Shown: positions 24,852-36,412, numbered from the stretch's first letter. The stretch is DNA of 64,000 nt from Geomesophilobacter sediminis (GCF_016458275.1 NZ_JAEMHM010000024.1:1-64000), one strand, 5' to 3'. Numbers and translations are program-made. The notes: generated by a model from the sequence alone, not told the origin.

Positions 24852-25500
24852 CACGGTCCTGCTGCTTGCTTTGGCGCTTGCCGTTGCGGCGACTGCCGGG
24901 TGCAAGAAGAAGGAGGAGCCCAAGCAGCTCACCCCGATGCCGCACCGGCCGCCCCAGGCGAGCGCGCCCCGTTCGCCTCAGCCGGCGGTCCCGCCCGTTA
25001 CCGCGCCGCAAACTGCGCCCGGGGCTGCTCCAGGGGCTGCGTCCGCACCCAGCGCCGCGACCACTCCCGCACCAGCCGCCCTGCAGGGACAGGCGAGTTC
25101 CGCGGTGCGCCACCCGGTCGCGGGGACCCAGCTCAGCTTCAAAAACCGCGTCGACCCTTTCAAACCCTTCATGGTGGAACCGCCGCCGCAGGCCAAGGTG
25201 GAGCAGGCGACTCCCCAGACCGCCCCGAGAAGGGAAGGTGACCTCCTTCCGATCCAAAGCTACGACGTGAGCAAGTTCCGGGTAGTCGGGATCATCGCGG
25301 GACTCAGGGAAAACAAGGCGCTGGTGGTGGACCCGGCCGGGAAAGGGTACGTGGTCCAGGTGGGGATGCCGCTGGGGAGCAACGAAGGGCGTATCACAAG
25401 GATCAGCGCCTCGGGGGTCGAGGTCGTGGAATCGTTCAAAGAAGGAAGGGGTCACGTGAAGAAGCGAAAAATCGTGCTTACGCTGGCCAAGAAAAGGTAA
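24826..25500 (+). CDS. pilP: PilP pilotin-like lipoprotein
   Basis: This 224-residue lipoprotein has a lipobox (ATAGC, lipidated C26), a long alanine/proline-rich linker (about residues 32-95) and a C-terminal beta-sandwich HR domain (VVGIIAGLRENKALVVDPAG). PilP links the PilN/PilO complex to the PilQ secretin in the outer membrane. The linker is longer and more Ala/Pro-rich than in Pseudomonas. Confidence 0.93.
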   Translation: MKRNPLRNSTVLLLALALAVAATAGCKKKEEPKQLTPMPHRPPQASAPRSPQPAVPPVTAPQTAPGAAPGAASAPSAATTPAPAALQGQASSAVRHPVAGTQLSFKNRVDPFKPFMVEPPPQAKVEQATPQTAPRREGDLLPIQSYDVSKFRVVGIIAGLRENKALVVDPAGKGYVVQVGMPLGSNEGRITRISASGVEVVESFKEGRGHVKKRKIVLTLAKKR

Positions 25501-25512
25501 GGAGCGTTTCAG

Positions 25513-28500
25513 ATGAGAATAAGCCCGAGCAAATCCCTCCGTCAGGCCATCGCCCTGATCTTCCTGCTGGCGATCGTTCCCGGCTGCGTGAAGAGGATGT
25601 CCCCGGTCGGCGAATCCGCTCAGATGACCTCGCCCCGCGCCACCCTGCAATCCCTGCGGGTTCTCGATGAGGACACCCGCACCCGGATCGTACTGACCAG
25701 CGACAAACCGTTCACCTACACCTCCTACAAGGAGGCGGACCCGCCGCGGGTGGTGGTGGACCTTTCCCAGACCGAGCCCGGTTCGGTCGGCTCCCCGGTC
25801 CTCTCCCCCTCCGGCAACATCAAGAAGGTCGACGTCAGCCGTCAGGAAGTCGGTGGCGGGGTGTTGACCCGGGTGGAGCTCTCCCTGAACAAGGACACCG
25901 AGTTTGCGGTCAGCACCGATCCCGCGGACAAGATGGCGCTCTTCATCTCGCTGAATAAGCCGGAAGGGGAGGTGAAGACGGCCGCTCCCCAGGCATCCCC
26001 GGCACCGGCCGCGGCGGCTGCCGCACCGGCGGCGCCGGAAGCCAAGGCTGAGGTCCCCGCCGCACCGAAAGCTGCCGAGGCGCAGGCCAAGGCTGTTGAG
26101 GAGGCGAAACCGGCCGAAACGGCCGTTCCCGCGGCTGCTCCGGCGGCTGCCGAGGCGAATGCGCCCAAGGCCGAGGCGGTTGCCCAACAGCCCCAGCCGG
26201 AAGCAAAGCCGGAACCGGCGCCCAAAGCGGAGGCGAAACCCGAGCCGGAGGCAAAGCCCGAACCGGCCCAGGGACGCGCCCTCACCATGGTCACTCCGGT
26301 TTCCGACGGTGTGGAACTCACCTTTCAGGGGCACCCGGAGACTTTCAACAGCTTCAAGCTCACCAAGCCGGACCGGATCGTCCTCGATGTCTTCGGGACC
26401 CGCAACGCCGTCGGCGGCAAGGTCGTTCCCATCGGGGAGCTGGGCGTCGCCAATGCCCGCATCGGTACCACACCGGACAAGCTTAGGGTCGTGCTCGACG
26501 CCTCCCAGGAAACCCTCCCCCCGTACGACGTGGTGAAGACCGAAAACGGGTTGAAGATCCGCCTCAAAGGGGTGGGGACCAAGCCGGCACCGGTAACCCC
26601 TCCGGTTGCCGCCGCTGCCGCCCCGGCCGCCGAGGTGAGCGTATCGACCAATGCCGCGCTCCCTCCGGCCGCAGTGGCCACCGCCTCCACCCAGCCCGCT
26701 GCCGCCGAGGCGGCCCAGGCCGCCGTCTCCTCCAAGCTTGCCGCCGCTGCCGCCGCTCCCGCCGTATCGGAACCGGCTGCGGTTCCGGAACCGGCGCCCG
26801 TCAAAGAACGGGCCCGCCCCGCCTCCCGTTCCCGCGGAATGCTGGAGTCGGTCGATTTCAAGGTCGTCGACGGTTTCTCCCGCATCTTGATGAAGCTCGA
26901 TCCCGAGTGCCTGCCCGGCAAGCCGGTGCACGGTCCCCAGGGGCTTTCCCTTTCGGTCCGCAACTGCCAGCTCCCCAAGAAGCTGCAGCGGGCCCTCGAC
27001 ACCTCCGCGTTCGGCTCCCAGGTCGTCTCGGTCACCCCTTACCAGGTGAAGACCAAGGGGGGCTACGTGGCCAAGTTCCTGGTGAAGGTGAAGGGAAATC
27101 CGCCCTCCACCTTGCGCCGCGAGGGTGACCTCCTGGTGTGGGACATCAAGAACCGCGAAGTTCCCCGCCCGATCGCGCCCCCGGTCGCCGCGCCCCGCAT
27201 CGCCTCGGGCACCGTCGGCCGCGCTGCTGCCGCCAAGGCGGCCCCCGGTGCCACGGCCATTGATGAAGAGATCGTCCCGCGTCCGGAAGAGGGGATCATC
27301 GAGCTCCCTTCGTCGCAAACCCCGAAAAAGCTCTACAAGGGACGGCGGGTCACCCTCGAATTCTCCGATGCCGACGTGCGCAAGATCTTCCAACTCATCG
27401 CCGAGGTGAGTAACCTGAATTTCCTCATCTCCGACGACGTCACCGGGACCATCAGCCTGAAGCTGGTCAACGTCCCGTGGGACCAGGCGCTCGACGTCAT
27501 CCTCGACGCCAAGGATCTCGGGATGCAGCGCGAGGGGAACATCGTCCAGATCAAGCCGCGCTCCCGGATGAAGAACCAGGCCGAGGAAGAGCGGGCCGCC
27601 AAGGCGGCCGCGGAGAGCGCCATGGAGCTCAAGACCATGGTCTTCGAGGTGAACTACGCCTCGGTGGGCGACGTGCAGAAGCAGTTCGAGTCGGTGAAGA
27701 CCGCGCGCGGCAAGATCTCGGTCGACGAGCGGACCAGCCGGCTCATCGTGAAGGACATCCAGCCCGCCCTGGACGACATGCGTAACCTGCTCAAAAACAT
27801 CGACCTCCCCGAGAAACAGGTCATGATCGAGGCGCGCATCGTCGAGGCGAGCTCGACCTTCACCCGGGATCTCGGGGTTCAGTGGGGGCTGCGCTACCGC
27901 GATGCCAACGCGCCCTTTGCCAACATCAACACCGTCGATACCGGCTTTGGCGGCGTCGTCTCCACTTCTCCTCCCGGCGCCACCGGCACCGGCGGCATCG
28001 CCCTGGGGATGTCGTTCGGCAAGCTCACCAGCAACGTGCAGCTTGACATGCGGCTTTCCGCCGCGGCGACGGTCGGGCAGGTGAAGGTCATCTCGACACC
28101 GAAGGTGGTCACCCTCAACAACAAGGCGGCGAAGATCTCCCAGGGGCAGTCGATCCCCTACCAGACCACCTCCGCCGAAGGTACCAAGACCGAATTCGTC
28201 GAGGCAGCGCTCACCCTGGAGGTCACGCCGCACATCACCTCCGATGGCGCCGTCAGCATGAAGATCAAGGCGAGCAACAACTCCCCGGGAACCGGGACCC
28301 CGCCGCCGATCAACAAGAAGGAAGCGACCACCGAGCTTCTGGTCGCCAACGGCGAGACCACCGTCATCGGCGGCATCTACCAGGACAGCGACACCGAAAC
28401 CGACACCGGCGTCCCGTTCCTCATGGACATCCCGCTTCTGGGGTGGCTGTTCAAGTCCAATACCAAGATCAAGTCAAAGACCGAGCTTTTGATCTTCATC

Positions 28501-28521
28501 ACCCCGAAGATCGTAAGCTAG
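25513..28521 (+). CDS. pilQ: PilQ outer-membrane secretin of the type IV pilus
   Basis: This 1002-residue secretin has a lipobox-like N-terminus (AIVPGC, C25). Three AMIN-type domains follow (about residues 38-150, 255-355 and 440-555), separated by two long Ala/Pro/Glu-rich stretches (about 155-255 and 355-440). Then come an STN domain (about 610-680), an NHN/N1 domain and the C-terminal secretin barrel (about 810-1000) containing VKVISTPKVVTLNNKAAKI and ending LLIFITPKIVS. It forms the channel through which the pilus passes. It is longer than usual (about 700-900 residues) because of the extra AMIN and linker regions. Last gene of pilMNOPQ. Confidence 0.95.
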   Translation: MRISPSKSLRQAIALIFLLAIVPGCVKRMSPVGESAQMTSPRATLQSLRVLDEDTRTRIVLTSDKPFTYTSYKEADPPRVVVDLSQTEPGSVGSPVLSPSGNIKKVDVSRQEVGGGVLTRVELSLNKDTEFAVSTDPADKMALFISLNKPEGEVKTAAPQASPAPAAAAAAPAAPEAKAEVPAAPKAAEAQAKAVEEAKPAETAVPAAAPAAAEANAPKAEAVAQQPQPEAKPEPAPKAEAKPEPEAKPEPAQGRALTMVTPVSDGVELTFQGHPETFNSFKLTKPDRIVLDVFGTRNAVGGKVVPIGELGVANARIGTTPDKLRVVLDASQETLPPYDVVKTENGLKIRLKGVGTKPAPVTPPVAAAAAPAAEVSVSTNAALPPAAVATASTQPAAAEAAQAAVSSKLAAAAAAPAVSEPAAVPEPAPVKERARPASRSRGMLESVDFKVVDGFSRILMKLDPECLPGKPVHGPQGLSLSVRNCQLPKKLQRALDTSAFGSQVVSVTPYQVKTKGGYVAKFLVKVKGNPPSTLRREGDLLVWDIKNREVPRPIAPPVAAPRIASGTVGRAAAAKAAPGATAIDEEIVPRPEEGIIELPSSQTPKKLYKGRRVTLEFSDADVRKIFQLIAEVSNLNFLISDDVTGTISLKLVNVPWDQALDVILDAKDLGMQREGNIVQIKPRSRMKNQAEEERAAKAAAESAMELKTMVFEVNYASVGDVQKQFESVKTARGKISVDERTSRLIVKDIQPALDDMRNLLKNIDLPEKQVMIEARIVEASSTFTRDLGVQWGLRYRDANAPFANINTVDTGFGGVVSTSPPGATGTGGIALGMSFGKLTSNVQLDMRLSAAATVGQVKVISTPKVVTLNNKAAKISQGQSIPYQTTSAEGTKTEFVEAALTLEVTPHITSDGAVSMKIKASNNSPGTGTPPPINKKEATTELLVANGETTVIGGIYQDSDTETDTGVPFLMDIPLLGWLFKSNTKIKSKTELLIFITPKIVS

Positions 28522-28536
28522 TCGAGGAGCTCCCCT

Positions 28537-29088
28537 GTGAATATAAAAAAACTCCTGCGCGCTGCTTCCTGCCTGGCAGCTCTTGTCATGCTTGCTTCCT
28601 GCGGTGACACCAACCCCGGACCCAGCGTCGCCGTTTTCAAGACGGCCACGGTGAGCGCGTCCATCCTCACCCCGCTGGTTCCTGTCAACGTCTTACAGTC
28701 GCCGCTGCCCACCGATGTCGCACTTTCGGTGACCATCACCTCGACCCCGCTCACCAGTCCGACCTCGACTACGATTACCGCACAGCCTATCTCCATTACC
28801 GGCTACACCGTCACCTACGTGCCCCTCAACGGGGGCCCCGCCATCACCGACCCCTCCGGAGGAGGTCTGGCGCTGTTGTTGCCTGCCGGGGGGGGGACCC
28901 AGCCAGCGCAGATCTATCTTACTTCCCCGACCACAACCGCGATCGAGAAGGCCGATGCCAAGATGCAGAGTGGCACCCCCAATAGCTACAGTTACGAAGC
29001 AATCGTCACCTTCTTCGGTACCGAGTTTGGGGGAACCAACGGCAGCTTCCAGGCCCGCACCAATGTGACCTACACCAACGGTCTCTAA
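28537..29088 (+). CDS. Putative outer-membrane lipoprotein
   Basis: This 183-residue protein starts at a GTG with GAGGAGC nine bases upstream, 15 bases after pilQ, and has a lipobox (LASC, lipidated C22). The mature part is rich in Ser, Thr and Pro and probably beta-sheet ([32 protein letters not shown]). I do not recognise a family. Its tight spacing after pilQ suggests co-transcription with the secretin operon. Confidence 0.75.
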   Translation: MNIKKLLRAASCLAALVMLASCGDTNPGPSVAVFKTATVSASILTPLVPVNVLQSPLPTDVALSVTITSTPLTSPTSTTITAQPISITGYTVTYVPLNGGPAITDPSGGGLALLLPAGGGTQPAQIYLTSPTTTAIEKADAKMQSGTPNSYSYEAIVTFFGTEFGGTNGSFQARTNVTYTNGL

Positions 29089-29173
29089 CGTCCGCCTCTC
29101 CCGCCCGTTTCGATCGGCTGGAACCTGTTTTTTAGCTTTGCAAAGAGCTTTGCACCTGTTTCGGAGGTTTAGC

Positions 29174-32100
29174 ATGAAAAACCGTGCAGTTGGCGTCCTC
29201 GCCGTCTTGGCGCTCCTGCTTTCTGTCTTTGCCGGTTGTACCGGCCGTCCGGACCAGGCTACCGGTTCCGGTCCCGGCAAGAGGACCTTCAAGACGATCT
29301 CCTCTGCGTTGATCGTTTCCAATGCCACGGATGATCAGCAGAATCCCCAGGTCATCTACATACCGGACAAGAAGGTGTACTTCAGCGTCTGGGAGGATTA
29401 CCGTAACCGGCTCACCAGCGGGTCCGACATCTACGGGCAATTTCTCAAACCGGACGGTTCCGCGCTGGGCGCTGCCTTCCCCATCACCCAGGCACAGCAG
29501 AACCAGACGGTGCCGCAGGTCGCTTACCGGCACGATCCGGCCACGAACGGGACCGATCACAAGCTGGTGATCACCTGGCAGGACGCCCGGGGAACCAGCG
29601 CGTCGCAGGCGATCACTACCACTGCCGATCACAAGACCTTTACCGGGACCCTTACCGGCGCCGTCCTGGCCGGTCTGCAGGCTCACCCCGGCTACCTCAC
29701 GGTTACCGGTGACGTTGCTGTTACCGATGACGGGGCCGGCAACCTGAGTGGCCCCAACGGGGCGACTGGTACCATCAACTACGCTACCGGTGCCCTGTCG
29801 GTAACCTTCGGCTCGGTGATGAAGTACAGCTCCCAGGTGGTCGCTTCTGTCAATTACGGATACGTCTACTTCGCGACGATCCCCAACACGAAGATCCCGG
29901 CCAGCACCGATAACAGTTACACGCCCCAGGCCCCTTCCGACGGTACCCCCATCAACTTCAACTTTCCCTCGACCCACGCCGTCGTTCCCACGTACACCAC
30001 GCACGCCGGTGCCACCAAGCTGCTTGGTACCGGTGACGGTACTACCGCCACCTTCACTGGGTTCATTACCCCGGCGGTGACGTCCGGCACGGTTATCGTG
30101 ACGGTCGGGCTGGGTGGGGTGACCCTGACCGACAACGGCTCCGGAGCGCTGCAGGCACCGGGCTTCGCCGGCGGGCATGGCTCCATCGACTATACGTCCG
30201 GCATTGTCTCGCTGACGTACGATGCCGCTCCGGCGAAAAACGCCCAAATCATCGCCACGTGGACCTACGTCGACACGACTTACGACTCCGCCGTGATCCC
30301 CGATCCCACCGATGGGCTGCTCTCACGCAAAGGACCCAAGGTGGTTTACGATCCGGTGCGGGATCGCTTCTGGATCGCCTGGGTAGAGTCGCGGCTGCTG
30401 CAAAACTTCTACGATGAGCTTTTCTTCCCGGGGCCGCGTAACGCGAACGGCTTCATCAGGACTTACGTCGGGGATAATACCTATCCGGCTTACGCGGTGC
30501 TGCAGGGGACCGATCTCGCCTTTACCACGAGCGAAACCGGGCTCACCGGCGCGGACATCATCCGAAACCAGCTGACCTCGACCAACCGAACCATCAGTGA
30601 GGATAAGTCCAGCACCACAATTGGTTCTGCCGAATACGAGTTTTTCATTCAGGTCACCAATATAGCCCTCGCTGCCGATTCCACCTCGCCGGAGATCCTG
30701 ATGGCCTGGGACGGTATCCGGAGAAAGGCGACCTTGAGCGTCGCCTGTACCGATTCCAACAGTAACTTCAACTGTGACGCCGGCGAGCAGGTGAAGTTCA
30801 CCCACAGTGAAGCCAATTACGAAAACGGCCAGTCTCACGCCTATGCCCTGTTTGAAAAGGAAGTGCCACAGGGGGTCATCTACTCCAAATACCTCGACAA
30901 CGGAAACACTACGGCACAGTCAAACAACCCGTCGATCGGTTTTGACCCGATCGCCAAACGGTTCCTGACCGTGTGGGAGGACATGCGCGACGGAAAGACG
31001 CACAAGATATGGGGCCAGCTGGTGAGTTCCGGTGCCGGCCTCTACGGCAACAACATCTTCGTCGGCTACCAGGATTACAACGGAGACGGCACCCTCGACG
31101 CGAACGTGGCCGCCACTAACCAGACCAGCCCAGCGGTCAGCTATGACGCCGTCAACCAGCGCCACTTCGTCGCCTGGCAGGACGGGCGCAACAGCCAGAC
31201 CTCCACGGAAAACCTCGACATCTTCGGGCAGTTCGTCGACACTGAGGGGTCGTTGCGCGGCGCAAACTACGCCATCACCGTGGCGCCGGGCAGCCAGTTG
31301 AATCCCTCGGTCGCCTACGACAACGACCTGCACCAGTTCCTCGCCATCTGGAAAGACGCGCGCAACACCGCCGTCACCGGCTCCGACCTCTACGGCCAGC
31401 TCTTCAGCCTCGGCCAGCCGCAGCTGACCGTGCTGTACCTGGACAACTCGCCGCTGATCCCGCCGGTTTTGGATTTCGGCACCGTCACGGTCGGGACCTA
31501 CGCGTCCAAATCGTTCAAGATCAAGAACACCGGTGATACCACCCTTACCATCACCAACGTCTCTTCGCCGACCCTTGGCTCGTTCAGTGTCACGCCGCAA
31601 AACTCCGCAGTGCTGCCGCCGGGCGGGGAGGTCGTGTACACGGTACTTTTCCATCCGACCACTGCCGATCTCGGCAGTGCGACGAGCCTTACCTTCAACT
31701 CCAGTTTCACGGTGAGCTCCGATGCCGAGTCCACCAAGATCATCAGCCTCAATGCTGTTGCGGTTTCCGGACAGTTGACCTTGAGCTCCCAGACTGCCCC
31801 CGGGCACTCCTCCCTGGCTTTCGGCAACGTACCGGTAGGGAGCAACAGTGATCAGTTCATGACGGTGTCGAACACCGGAACCGCGCCGATCACCATCAGC
31901 AGCCTCTCCGGATTCGCGGCACCCTACAGCATCGTTTCGGGGCCGTCCCTCCCGACTACCCTCCAGCCTGGCGATTCGATGACCCTCGGGGTGCGCTTCT
32001 CCCCGACCCAGGCTGGCAGCTTCTCCGGAATCAACTCACAGATCAACATCATCACCAACAACAGTTCCTGGAATGCCGTCGTCGACCTGACCGGCACCGG

Positions 32101-34603
32101 CATCCAGCCCAATGCCACTGTTTCAACATCTACGCTCGATTTCGGGGCGGTGGCAATTCCTAACGGCACCAAGGATCTGACCTTCACCTTGGGCAACAGC
32201 GGAAACACGGACTTAACCGTCAACAGCTTCACCATAGGCGGATCCTCGGCATTTTCCGTCCAGGGCCCGCCGGTGCAAACGGTCACGGCGGGTGGTAAAG
32301 CCACGGTTACTGTTCGCTTTGCGCCCACCGCTCTTGCAACCTATACCGGCACCCTGACCATCCAGACCAACGGCGGCACCCAGGTCGTCAACCTCACCGG
32401 CGTCGGAGCCGGCGGCGTTCTCACCGTCTCGCCGGGCGCGTTGGACTTCGGACTGATCGCCTCCGGCAGTAGCAAGACCTTGTCGGTTACCCTCACCAAC
32501 ACCGGCAATTCCAAGCTGACGATCTCCAATATCTCGCTGCCGGCGGTCACCCAGTTCACCCCCGTTTTCATCGGGGCGACCCCGATTACCCTGCTGCCGA
32601 ACGCAAGCCTTCAGGTGCTGGTGACCTTCGCACCCTCCGCAACCGACACCGGGACCTTCACTTCCAGCTTCAACGTGACCAGCGATGCCACCAACGGGGC
32701 CCAAACCATCAACCTCCAGGGTGCCACCACCGATTTCAAAATCAGCACCTCATCCATCGCCAACATGACCGTCAACACCCCGGTGACGGTCACCCTCGAT
32801 GAGACCGGCGGCGTCGCACCGTACACCTGGTCGATAACCAGCGGCACCGTCCCTGCCGGGCTCGACGCCACCAGCAGCACCTTCTCCGGTGGCGGCACCA
32901 TCTCCGGTACACCGACCGGCGCCGGCAATTACAGTTTCGTAGTCCAGGTCACCGATTCCAACGGGCTCACCGCGAAGAAGCTCTTCAATCTGAAAGTTCT
33001 CTCCCCAATGTCCTTCCAGACCACCGGACTTCCTGCCGCCGTGGTCAACACCGCCTATTCCGTCTCCCCAACCATTACCGGCGGCACCGGACCTTTCGTC
33101 TGGACGGTATCCACCGGCTCGTTGCCGCACGGCCTCACGATCGACCCGGTGACCGGTGCTATTACCGGTACCCCCGATACCCAGGGGGTCTCAAACTTCA
33201 CCGTTTTGGTCACCGACCACCAGGGCCAGACCGCGTCGCAGCCGTATACCATCAACGTGACCACCTCTACTACCCCGACCATCACCACGACTGCCCCGGA
33301 TGCTGCAACGGGGGGCGCAAGCTACACCTACACCCTCCAGGCCGGTGGCGGGAGCAAGCCGTATGTCTGGTCCATCGCCTCCGGTTCGCTCCCCCCGGGG
33401 CTCGCTCTTGATTCGGCTACCGGCATCATCAGCGGATCCGCCAGTGGGGCCGGTGATTACTACTTTGTCGCTCAAGTTACCGACGCCAACCACCTCACCG
33501 CTACCAAGCTGCTGGACATCTTTGTTAACACCACGACCACCAACACCGGTTCGGTCACCTTCACCGACGGGACCAACCAGGTCAATTACCTCAGCTTCGG
33601 GAGTGTCCTGACCGGCGGCTCGAAGACGATGCGTACCGTCTATCTGCACAACGGCGGCACCTCGTCCATAACCATCACCGACTACAGTTTCAGCGATCCA
33701 GGCTTCACCGCGCCCATTCCGACCCAGTACTCGCTCGGCGTCGGCGCGAACCTCCTGCTTCCGATATCGTTCTCCCCGACGGCAAACCAGGCCTACAGCG
33801 GGACGCTCACGATCAACACGCTGAGCGGGGCCAAATACACTTTCCCGGTAGTTGGGACCGGTTCCACCGCGACGGCCGCGATGTCTACCGGTTACACGGG
33901 CAGCGTCTCCTCCTCAACCATGGCCACTACCGCACCGCTCCTGAACACCTCGACCAAACCGAGCGGGTTCACCTCAACCAACGCAGTCTCCTTCCGGGTC
34001 GACAACGTAACCCCGGGCGGGACGGTCAACGTCGACATCACCTTCCAGGCTCTCCCTGCCAACCCGGTTTATTACCGCGTGGTCAACAACACCTGGACCC
34101 AGGTCACCCCGGTTTCCAGCAGCGGCAACACGGTTACCTTCGCCGTGACCGACAATGACACCTGGGATTCCGACCCGACCGCCGGATCGATCCAGGATCC
34201 GATTGTCGTGGGCACCACCTCCACCGTCACCCCCGGCAACGGTGGCACCACGACCACCACGGTTCCCTCGGCCGGCGGCAAGAGTGGCTGCTTCATCGCG
34301 ACCGCGGCTTTCGGGAGCTACCTGGACCCGCACGTCAAGGTGCTGCGCGACTTCCGCGACCACGTTCTTCTGAAATCGGCTCCGGGCCGTGCCTTTGTTG
34401 CCTTCTACTACCGGAACAGCCCGCCGATCGCCGATTTCATCTACGAGCACCCCGTGCTCCGGCTCCTGACCCGCTGGGCGCTGACGCCGCTCATCGTCGC
34501 TGTGAAGTATCCGTTGGCCCTGCTTGCGCTTCCGATCTATGCCTTCCTTAGGATGAAACGGCGCGCCAGGGCAGCCGTCCGGGACCAGAGGGTGACCGCC
34601 TGA
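29174..34603 (+). CDS. Giant multidomain surface lipoprotein with a C-terminal CFI-box
   Basis: This 1809-residue protein has a lipobox (VFAGC, lipidated C22). Residues about 40-760 carry dispersed VWEDYR / VAWQDGRN ... DIYGQ repeats that suggest a beta-propeller. Residues about 760-1200 contain four or five HYDIN/choice-of-anchor-D-type Ig repeats ([20 protein letters not shown]). About 1200-1460 are three putative Ig (He_PIG-type) repeats ([15 protein letters not shown]). A further HYDIN-like repeat and a choice-of-anchor-U-like segment ([17 protein letters not shown]) follow. The C-terminus has the CFI-box [20 protein letters not shown] from residue 1706, then a hydrophobic stretch and a basic tail ([11 protein letters not shown]), a recognised sorting signal of unknown mechanism. 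ATG 29174 is chosen for its GGAGG and the lipobox placement. Confidence 0.85.
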   Translation: MKNRAVGVLAVLALLLSVFAGCTGRPDQATGSGPGKRTFKTISSALIVSNATDDQQNPQVIYIPDKKVYFSVWEDYRNRLTSGSDIYGQFLKPDGSALGAAFPITQAQQNQTVPQVAYRHDPATNGTDHKLVITWQDARGTSASQAITTTADHKTFTGTLTGAVLAGLQAHPGYLTVTGDVAVTDDGAGNLSGPNGATGTINYATGALSVTFGSVMKYSSQVVASVNYGYVYFATIPNTKIPASTDNSYTPQAPSDGTPINFNFPSTHAVVPTYTTHAGATKLLGTGDGTTATFTGFITPAVTSGTVIVTVGLGGVTLTDNGSGALQAPGFAGGHGSIDYTSGIVSLTYDAAPAKNAQIIATWTYVDTTYDSAVIPDPTDGLLSRKGPKVVYDPVRDRFWIAWVESRLLQNFYDELFFPGPRNANGFIRTYVGDNTYPAYAVLQGTDLAFTTSETGLTGADIIRNQLTSTNRTISEDKSSTTIGSAEYEFFIQVTNIALAADSTSPEILMAWDGIRRKATLSVACTDSNSNFNCDAGEQVKFTHSEANYENGQSHAYALFEKEVPQGVIYSKYLDNGNTTAQSNNPSIGFDPIAKRFLTVWEDMRDGKTHKIWGQLVSSGAGLYGNNIFVGYQDYNGDGTLDANVAATNQTSPAVSYDAVNQRHFVAWQDGRNSQTSTENLDIFGQFVDTEGSLRGANYAITVAPGSQLNPSVAYDNDLHQFLAIWKDARNTAVTGSDLYGQLFSLGQPQLTVLYLDNSPLIPPVLDFGTVTVGTYASKSFKIKNTGDTTLTITNVSSPTLGSFSVTPQNSAVLPPGGEVVYTVLFHPTTADLGSATSLTFNSSFTVSSDAESTKIISLNAVAVSGQLTLSSQTAPGHSSLAFGNVPVGSNSDQFMTVSNTGTAPITISSLSGFAAPYSIVSGPSLPTTLQPGDSMTLGVRFSPTQAGSFSGINSQINIITNNSSWNAVVDLTGTGIQPNATVSTSTLDFGAVAIPNGTKDLTFTLGNSGNTDLTVNSFTIGGSSAFSVQGPPVQTVTAGGKATVTVRFAPTALATYTGTLTIQTNGGTQVVNLTGVGAGGVLTVSPGALDFGLIASGSSKTLSVTLTNTGNSKLTISNISLPAVTQFTPVFIGATPITLLPNASLQVLVTFAPSATDTGTFTSSFNVTSDATNGAQTINLQGATTDFKISTSSIANMTVNTPVTVTLDETGGVAPYTWSITSGTVPAGLDATSSTFSGGGTISGTPTGAGNYSFVVQVTDSNGLTAKKLFNLKVLSPMSFQTTGLPAAVVNTAYSVSPTITGGTGPFVWTVSTGSLPHGLTIDPVTGAITGTPDTQGVSNFTVLVTDHQGQTASQPYTINVTTSTTPTITTTAPDAATGGASYTYTLQAGGGSKPYVWSIASGSLPPGLALDSATGIISGSASGAGDYYFVAQVTDANHLTATKLLDIFVNTTTTNTGSVTFTDGTNQVNYLSFGSVLTGGSKTMRTVYLHNGGTSSITITDYSFSDPGFTAPIPTQYSLGVGANLLLPISFSPTANQAYSGTLTINTLSGAKYTFPVVGTGSTATAAMSTGYTGSVSSSTMATTAPLLNTSTKPSGFTSTNAVSFRVDNVTPGGTVNVDITFQALPANPVYYRVVNNTWTQVTPVSSSGNTVTFAVTDNDTWDSDPTAGSIQDPIVVGTTSTVTPGNGGTTTTTVPSAGGKSGCFIATAAFGSYLDPHVKVLRDFRDHVLLKSAPGRAFVAFYYRNSPPIADFIYEHPVLRLLTRWALTPLIVAVKYPLALLALPIYAFLRMKRRARAAVRDQRVTA

Positions 34604-34641
34604 GCAGTGGTGGCCCATCTTCCCGAAAAGGAGTCGATGTT

Positions 34642-34944
34642 ATGACCAAGAAGTACCTTGCAATGCTGGTGTTTGTTTTGCTGGCTGGATGCTCCTCCGC
34701 TCCTTCCAAGGAGCAGGTCAAGGAGTCGATGAAAAAGCTGATTCCAGTAGATTTTCAGGTGGTTGACGTGCGTGCGGTCAGCCAGGTCCCCGGGCTTGTC
34801 GAGGTGGTAATCAAAGCCGGCAACCAGCCGATGGTGATCTACATGGACAAAAAGGCCAAGTACGTCCTTTCGGGAAGCCTGATGGAAGTGGACACCAAGA
34901 AAAACCTTACTAGGGAGACGGTCACCAAGTATCAAACGAAATAG
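34642..34944 (+). CDS. Small lipoprotein consisting of a DsbC_N-like domain
   Basis: This 100-residue protein has a lipobox (LLAGC, lipidated C17). The mature part (VDVRAVSQVPGLVEVVIKAG ... YVLSGSLMEVDTKKNLT) closely resembles the N-terminal dimerisation domain of DsbC (pattern PGLxEV...YVxxGxLxDxxxxxNLT), but no thioredoxin domain or CxxC follows. It cannot be an isomerase on its own; it may dock or inhibit a DsbC-type partner. AAAAGGAG precedes the start and a strong terminator follows. Family assignment is by eye. Confidence 0.75.
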   Translation: MTKKYLAMLVFVLLAGCSSAPSKEQVKESMKKLIPVDFQVVDVRAVSQVPGLVEVVIKAGNQPMVIYMDKKAKYVLSGSLMEVDTKKNLTRETVTKYQTK

Positions 34945-34967
34945 GGCCACTTCCGGCAGTTAGTTCG

Positions 34968-35005
34968 AAAGCAAAAGCCAGGTAAATCCTGGCTTTTGCT
35001 TTTTG
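34968..35005 (+). terminator. Strong rho-independent terminator
   Basis: A perfect 15-base stem (AAAGCAAAAGCCAGG with its complement) around loop TAAAT is followed by further T residues. The flanking A and T runs make it usable in both directions. It closes the surface lipoprotein group. Confidence 0.9.
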
Positions 35006-35087
35006 TGGGTTTGGGTCCCTCGAAGAGGTAGGTAATCGCGGGATTAACCGCCCCAGGCTGGCATTGCTTTTCCCCCTGCGATATTTT

Positions 35088-35116
35088 TTGCCTACCGGGA
35101 AAAATGCTGTTATTAT
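35088..35116 (+). promoter_or_regulatory. Sigma-70 promoter for aroC
   Basis: TTGCCT (35088-35093) and TATTAT (35111-35116) are separated by 17 bases. The match is 4/6 and 5/6. The aroC start codon lies about 100 bases downstream. Confidence 0.55.
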
Positions 35117-35218
35117 CCGGCGATGCCTGTTGCCGGCCTCGCGGCTCTTGTGCTGACAGGGTTACCGGGCGGTGATGGGTGTCGTTTCAATGTAAGTCAA
35201 GCAAGATAAGGAGAGGGC

Positions 35219-36403
35219 ATGTTCAGATATCTGACTGCGGGGGAGTCGCACGGACCGCAATTGACCGCGATAGTGGAAGGGATCCCGGCGGGTCTCAAAT
35301 TGACCGAAGAGCAGATCAACCAGGATCTGATCCGGAGACAGGGTGGCTACGGCAGGGGCGACCGGATGAAGATCGAGACCGACCGGGTCCGGCTTCTTTC
35401 CGGGGTCCGCTGGGGTGAGACGCTGGGGTCCCCGATCACGCTCGTGGTGGAAAACCACGACTGGGCGAACTGGGATGAGAAGATGTCGCCGTACGAGGAG
35501 CATCGCGACGAGAGCATCGCGGTAACCCGCGCCCGCCCCGGTCATGCCGATCTTCCCGGCGCTCTCAAATACAATCACCGCGACGTCCGCAACATCCTGG
35601 AGCGCTCCAGCGCCCGCGAGACCGGCGTCCGGGTGGCGGTCGGCGCCCTTGCCAAGGCCTACCTCGCCGCTTTCGGGATCCGCGTCGACGGCTGCGTCGT
35701 CGAACTCGGTGGGGTAAAGGCCACGCGCCCGAACGTTTCCGCCGAAGAGCTGAAAAAGCTGGTGGCGGCGTCCCCGCTTTATACCTATGATCCGGCCGCC
35801 GAAAAGGACATGATCGCCATGATCGACTGGGCCCACTCCGAGGGGAACACTCTGGGCGGTGTCGTCGAAGTCCGGGTTACCGGCGTTCCCATCGGCCTGG
35901 GAAGCCACGTCCAGTGGGACCGCCGGCTCGACGCACGTCTTGCCGCCGCGGTGATGAGTATCCAGGCCTTCAAGGGGGTGGAGATCGGCGCCGGTTTCGA
36001 GGCCGCCCGCACTCCCGGTTCCAAGGTCCACGACGAGATCTTCTACGATGCGGCGCGGAAGGGGACGCCGGGGAATCCGACCGGCTTCTACCGGACCGGC
36101 AACAACGCCGGCGGGCTCGAAGGGGGGATCAGCAACGGCGAGGAGCTCGTGGTGCGCGGCGCCATGAAACCGATCCCGACGCTCTACACGCCGCTCAAGT
36201 CGGTGGACATCGTGACCAAGGAAGCGTACGAGGCGACCGTGGAGCGCTCCGACGTCTGTGCGGTGCCGGCGGCATCCGTCGTTGCCGAAACCGTGGTTGC
36301 CATCGAGATTGCCAACGCCTTCATGGAGAAGTTCGGTGGCGACTCCATCGCGGAGACCTCCCGGAACTACGCATCCTATCTGGAGTATCTGAGGGAATAT
36401 TAA
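35219..36403 (+). CDS. aroC: Chorismate synthase
   Basis: This 394-residue enzyme converts 5-enolpyruvylshikimate-3-phosphate to chorismate with reduced FMN. Family motifs are clear: [19 protein letters not shown] at the N-terminus, [24 protein letters not shown] near residue 130, and the C-terminal GRxD-type block ([16 protein letters not shown]). AAGGAGAGGGC precedes the ATG. It supplies chorismate for aromatic amino acids, folate and, through MqnA encoded 6 kb downstream, menaquinone. No aroK lies between it and aroB. Confidence 0.96.
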   Translation: MFRYLTAGESHGPQLTAIVEGIPAGLKLTEEQINQDLIRRQGGYGRGDRMKIETDRVRLLSGVRWGETLGSPITLVVENHDWANWDEKMSPYEEHRDESIAVTRARPGHADLPGALKYNHRDVRNILERSSARETGVRVAVGALAKAYLAAFGIRVDGCVVELGGVKATRPNVSAEELKKLVAASPLYTYDPAAEKDMIAMIDWAHSEGNTLGGVVEVRVTGVPIGLGSHVQWDRRLDARLAAAVMSIQAFKGVEIGAGFEAARTPGSKVHDEIFYDAARKGTPGNPTGFYRTGNNAGGLEGGISNGEELVVRGAMKPIPTLYTPLKSVDIVTKEAYEATVERSDVCAVPAASVVAETVVAIEIANAFMEKFGGDSIAETSRNYASYLEYLREY

Positions 36404-36412
36404 AAGGATGGA

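Noticed and set aside
30323-31807. Minus-strand open frames opposite the CFI-box protein
   Set aside because: Antisense shadows without motifs or ribosome-binding sites.
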